A DNA stretch of 31,933 nt from positions 1 through 31,933 of the forward strand of contig CAJULV010000047.1 of the NCBI GenBank assembly GCA_910587555.1, read 5' to 3'. Below, one piece after another: positions 30,201 through 31,933 of this stretch; position 1 is the stretch's first letter; each line of letters opens with the position of its first letter. Origin of the DNA: an uncultured Acetatifactor sp. GTDB taxonomy: Bacteria > Bacillota > Clostridia > Lachnospirales > Lachnospiraceae. The position numbers were made by a program, and so were the translations under genes. The notes below the pieces were generated by a model. That model did not search any database. It saw only the letters and a list, made by a program, of their open reading frames with translations, and was not told the origin of the DNA.

Positions 30201-30853
30201 AGGACGTCTTAACGAAAAAAGAGAAGTTCACAGAGGCAATGCTGCTGGAGGCCGTCCAGGAGATGCGGTTTGGGGAGCGGTCCGCCGCGCCGGAGACCGC
30301 CACGGCTTATCACGAGGCGGCTCACGCATTCATGGCCTGGAAGATGGGGGCGACGCCCGCGTTCCTGACGATCGTTTCCAGAGGCGACTTCGGGGGGTAT
30401 GTACAGAAGAAAGAATCTGACCGGAGCGTCCATACGGAAGAGAGCCTTCGCAGCCAGATCAAAATTTCATTGGCAGGCCGGGCCGGAGAGATGATATTTT
30501 ATAAATATTACGCGGAGAATGCCGGCGACGCAGAGCTGATGAAGAAGGCGGTCAATACCGGGGCGGGCAGCGATCTGGAACATGCGACCTGGTATGCCAG
30601 GCAGATTGTGTCGGGGCTGGGCAGGACCAGCGACAGCCTGGCGAGAATTCCTGAAAGCCAGCGGACTGCGGAGATGAACCGGGAGCTGCTTGAAGAGCTG
30701 AACCTTCTCTTAAAAGTGGAATGGGATCAGACCCTTCAAATTGTGGAGAAAAACCGCGAGTTGGTTCACAGGCTGGCTCTGGAGGCCATTGATAAGACCC
30801 AGTTGACCCAGCCGCAGATTCTTGACATTTTGAAAGCAGAGGACTTGGAATAA
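27221..30853 (+). CDS. Clp-FtsH hybrid: ClpN-like, Clp-type AAA, FtsH-type AAA and M41 protease
   Basis: A ~1210-aa protein; ATG 27221 preferred because GGAGG lies 9 nt upstream (ATG 27212 is the alternative). The N-terminus (ANRLLDLLFEIAQNSASGPE, SATHLLYAC) resembles the Clp N repeat. A ClpA/B-type AAA_2 module has FGQDYAVKAFLDAY, GPPGTGKT (257-264), LLLFDEIEKA (~324-333) and IFTTNAGRELY. Residues ~540-750 form an unassigned middle region with acidic stretches. A second AAA, FtsH-like, has GPPGTGKT (795-802) and IIFIDEIDTIG (~850-860). The C-terminus is an M41 peptidase: HEAAH (1031-1035), LAGRAGEMIFY and Asp1118 in GSDLEHAT. No membrane segments are visible. The protein combines Clp-type unfoldase with FtsH-type protease in one chain, in the same operon as another AAA-M41 protein with which it may form mixed rings. 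Confidence 0.88.
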   Translation: MWEKRYKANRLLDLLFEIAQNSASGPERVSATHLLYACTQILLMPRSELLAEVGGGREKNSRVLGSLTVAEENLKEKPGSDKQVNVQALNELLRAYLPEVERQGMDSSGRPFMEAIQKEYLKKKNLYGEEMADVLTFAWVPQILFWGYGIEDYIKKRESSGQPVSLEEQDQLASSVLFHREAFGSISTNKGAQVVSADLRKDSGEKVAERAGKLKDALESTVFGQDYAVKAFLDAYKKACYFKNREGKPLAVYLLAGPPGTGKTLMAETAARALGMPYKRIDMSEYGGGSKDTVQGLVGFERTWGNSEPGLLTGFVDSHPDALLLFDEIEKASETVLKIFLQILEGARLTDKYTKRTVSFEKTILIFTTNAGRELYQDNYNENLSVLSGDTVAAALRRDKSFPQELVSRFASNTIIMFNHVSRMYLSKIALSAMKRTLEGLDRSVWLCDRPELLLLLHEGAKLDARMAKSKAEDMISQALVEYMDFESAQQIPRCDPIELYVAEEDAGSEAGRYLFPCADNPVYIRYISEQSSYSELDWLLDYFYEPKDRRYLSEEELVDYYDDTGKLLEYYQEFRTGCPWIKLACSGFYEYDIEEMEEKEFMDLHERDHYDITVVDLGHPSEKSPGLPEEDPQGNKFLQAILQNPGRNHIYVAYDGRLDEQLARGLFQQGVEGILPRHPDDEWIELASSYYALRSLDQLSHEGKVLDYQTKVSKGLIVFTNFSLRKAIVEDAATRKKDQDLMVSDWERPRDRFSDVIGAENAVRELRQFIQYINKPEYYEMMGADMPRGVLLYGPPGTGKTKLAKAAAGESGVSFIAVSASDFAQKYIGDGEQKIRELFAAAKRNSPAIIFIDEIDTIGKERTGSESTSHAEKLLNVLLTEMDGFAGLRRKQVFVMAATNFDIDGSKSGKQVRIDPALVRRFPTQIYVDLPSRDERAAYIRMHLEKRAEKTDLIEAEQIAGMAESLADQTVGQSLAIVENMLEYAWRQFVMKQDVLTKKEKFTEAMLLEAVQEMRFGERSAAPETATAYHEAAHAFMAWKMGATPAFLTIVSRGDFGGYVQKKESDRSVHTEESLRSQIKISLAGRAGEMIFYKYYAENAGDAELMKKAVNTGAGSDLEHATWYARQIVSGLGRTSDSLARIPESQRTAEMNRELLEELNLLLKVEWDQTLQIVEKNRELVHRLALEAIDKTQLTQPQILDILKAEDLE

Positions 30854-30920
30854 CATCCGGGCAGCGTTCCGGCGTCAGTTCGGGGAAACGGTATTTTTGC
30901 GGAGAGGAGAGCATTTTATT

Positions 30921-31397
30921 ATGCGGTTAGCAGAAAAAGATGTGACATACAGAGTAACAAAACCATGTCCTTTCTGCCGTGGAGCCGGCAGTGAGGTCTG
31001 CAATCGCTGCGGCGGGAGAGGCATGGTATATATACCCATTTACGGCAGCGACCAACAATGCCCGAGCTGCGGCGGGTCAGGGATGGTCAGGTGCCTAAAA
31101 TGCTGCGGGTCAGGGACGGAGGAGACCTATGAAACCAGAAGAGAAACCGAATGGGTCAATGACCCAGACGAATTTAAATCAAGTTCATATACCTCAAGCC
31201 CATACACCGCAGGCTCATCGGCGTATTCTTACTCCCCGTCATCTCACCCTTACCGAAAACGCCGGTCCGGCGGCAGCCGGATCGGCCGCTATGTGGTTGC
31301 CGGCATCATCGGTGGGATGCTGGGCAGTTATGTTGGCCATGTATGGCTGGGTTGCTTTTTGGCTATCATGATAGCCGCCTGCAAGAAAAAGCGGTGA
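30921..31397 (+). CDS. DnaJ-type zinc-finger protein with C-terminal membrane segment
   Basis: A 158-aa protein, start ATG 30921 after GGAGAGGAGAGC. Four complete CxxCxGxG motifs of the DnaJ central domain are present: CPFCRGAG (16-23), CNRCGGRG (27-34), CPSCGGSG (47-54) and CLKCCGSG (58-65), enough for two zinc ions. There is no J domain and no DnaJ C-terminal substrate domain. A Ser/Tyr/Pro-rich linker (~85-110) and basic patch (RKRRSGG) lead to a Gly-rich hydrophobic segment (YVVAGIIGGMLGSYVGHVWL) and a Lys-rich end. It lies 67 nt after the Clp-FtsH hybrid, same strand, before the terminator. A membrane-tethered substrate-binding adaptor for the proteases is a reasonable inference. Confidence 0.8.
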   Translation: MRLAEKDVTYRVTKPCPFCRGAGSEVCNRCGGRGMVYIPIYGSDQQCPSCGGSGMVRCLKCCGSGTEETYETRRETEWVNDPDEFKSSSYTSSPYTAGSSAYSYSPSSHPYRKRRSGGSRIGRYVVAGIIGGMLGSYVGHVWLGCFLAIMIAACKKKR

Positions 31398-31448
31398 TTG
31401 TTACTTTTGTATCAATATCCTATGAACAAGTTCCCGGCTTTTGCTGAT

Positions 31449-31494
31449 AAAAAATTTCTTTCGCTGTGTTTTCTGCGGCGTTAGAAATTTTTTT
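31449..31494. terminator. Bidirectional rho-independent terminator
   Basis: AAAAAATTTCT (31449-31459) pairs with AGAAATTTTTT (31483-31493), with inner CGC/GCG pairing. The arms supply a T-run on both strands, so it can stop both the AAA-M41 operon and the convergent minus-strand gene. Confidence 0.75.
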
Positions 31495-31564
31495 GCGTAA
31501 AAAACGATATAGAATGGCTGCAATTATTATAGCCCGGGAATCCAGGGGTAAATTATCATGGAAA

Positions 31565-31933
31565 TCAGGAAGTGTTGCCTTTGAATCGTTCATACTCTGT
31601 GATTAGTTCTTGAAACTCTGAGGAGTTTTGCAATAGAGGTTCTTTTTCCATTGCAGAAAGGATTACAGGAATCATTTGCTTTGGCTGAGGCGCTTGCGCA
31701 GGTATGCGATTAAATAATAGGGTTTTATCCATATTCCATGGATTGCGCATTGCTGCAAGCATTTCTCTCAAAATGAAAATACATTTATCGGTATCCTTTT
31801 CCGCAAAGGTGATTAATCCCAAACTGGGGTGTTTTGGCGTATTGGGATTTTTGGGGTTTGCCGGTTTTTGGACATACTCTGTGGATGGTACAGTTTTTCC
31901 GTTTGCGTTTTTCCTGTTCTTCGGTTTTTTTGG
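31565..31933 (-). CDS. Unidentified protein, 3' part (continues beyond the window)
   Basis: The minus-strand frame is open from the window edge to a stop at 31565-31567, giving 122 visible residues. The visible N-terminal part is a Lys/Pro/Asn-rich low-complexity linker (PANPKNPNTPKHP), followed by a helical domain: GLITFAEKDTDKCIFILREM, NPWNMDKTLLFNRIP and EFQELITEYERFKGN. I do not recognise the family. DNA is AT-rich relative to the operon it faces. A TTG at 31822 could be an internal start but the upstream frame looks coding. Confidence 0.55.
   Translation of the reverse strand, partial: PKKPKNRKNANGKTVPSTEYVQKPANPKNPNTPKHPSLGLITFAEKDTDKCIFILREMLAAMRNPWNMDKTLLFNRIPAQAPQPKQMIPVILSAMEKEPLLQNSSEFQELITEYERFKGNTS

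Overview
The window looks like chromosomal DNA of a gut-type anaerobic Clostridia species, most likely Lachnospiraceae. This is inferred from the AGGAGG-type ribosome binding sites, sigma-A promoters, moderate GC with purine-rich coding strands, the protein families present and an anaerobe-type fusion of a CoA-disulfide reductase with a siroheme/4Fe-4S reductase. No rRNA, tRNA, CRISPR array, integrase or transposase was seen. The first ~650 bases and the last ~500 bases are visibly more AT-rich than the core.

Layout. 1-1240 is a graveyard: a frameshifted AlbA_2/RecG-like regulator, a GNAT acetyltransferase missing its N-terminal half, and a small remnant on the minus strand. 1239-4126 holds an XRE regulator with a membrane tail, an orphan BrxD-like (DUF2791) P-loop ATPase behind its own promoter, and an MmcQ/YjbR plus EVE-like protein. 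4352-8474 is a promoter and an overlapping pair of ABC exporter half-transporters, one with a Gln/His-rich insertion in its nucleotide-binding domain. 8616-10306 holds a minus-strand XRE-methyltransferase fusion, a 75-nt cloverleaf-forming repeat, and a tiny gene split by a palindromic insertion element whose removal restores the frame. 10307-11404 is a cytoplasmic sialidase-like protein. 11650-14228 is a minus-strand cluster: a winged-helix AlkZ-like protein, a DUF3795 protein and a WYL regulator with a perfect consensus promoter. 14796-18465 holds a Nudix hydrolase, a decayed YfhO-like membrane protein, and an ECF sigma factor with a Cys-rich tail followed by a DUF2461 gene. 18663-20796 is a promoter plus an AAA ATPase tightly coupled to a small protein with a PD-(D/E)XK-like D...ExK pattern, a possible two-gene defence system. 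20865-23453 encodes the CoA-disulfide reductase/rhodanese/sulfite-reductase-like fusion.

The most striking part is 23823-31494, an apparent three-gene operon with its own promoter and terminator. It encodes (1) a 1086-aa protein with two AAA modules and an FtsH-type M41 zinc protease domain, (2) a ~1210-aa protein with a Clp-like N-terminus and Clp-type AAA module fused to an FtsH-type AAA and M41 domain, and (3) a 158-aa protein with four CxxCxGxG motifs of the DnaJ zinc finger and a C-terminal membrane segment. Neither protease has the N-terminal membrane anchors of FtsH. I read this as a possible undescribed protein unfolding and degradation machine with a DnaJ-like membrane adaptor. The domain content is read from sequence; the joint function is inference.

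The window ends in the 3' part of an unrecognised minus-strand gene that faces the operon across a bidirectional terminator.
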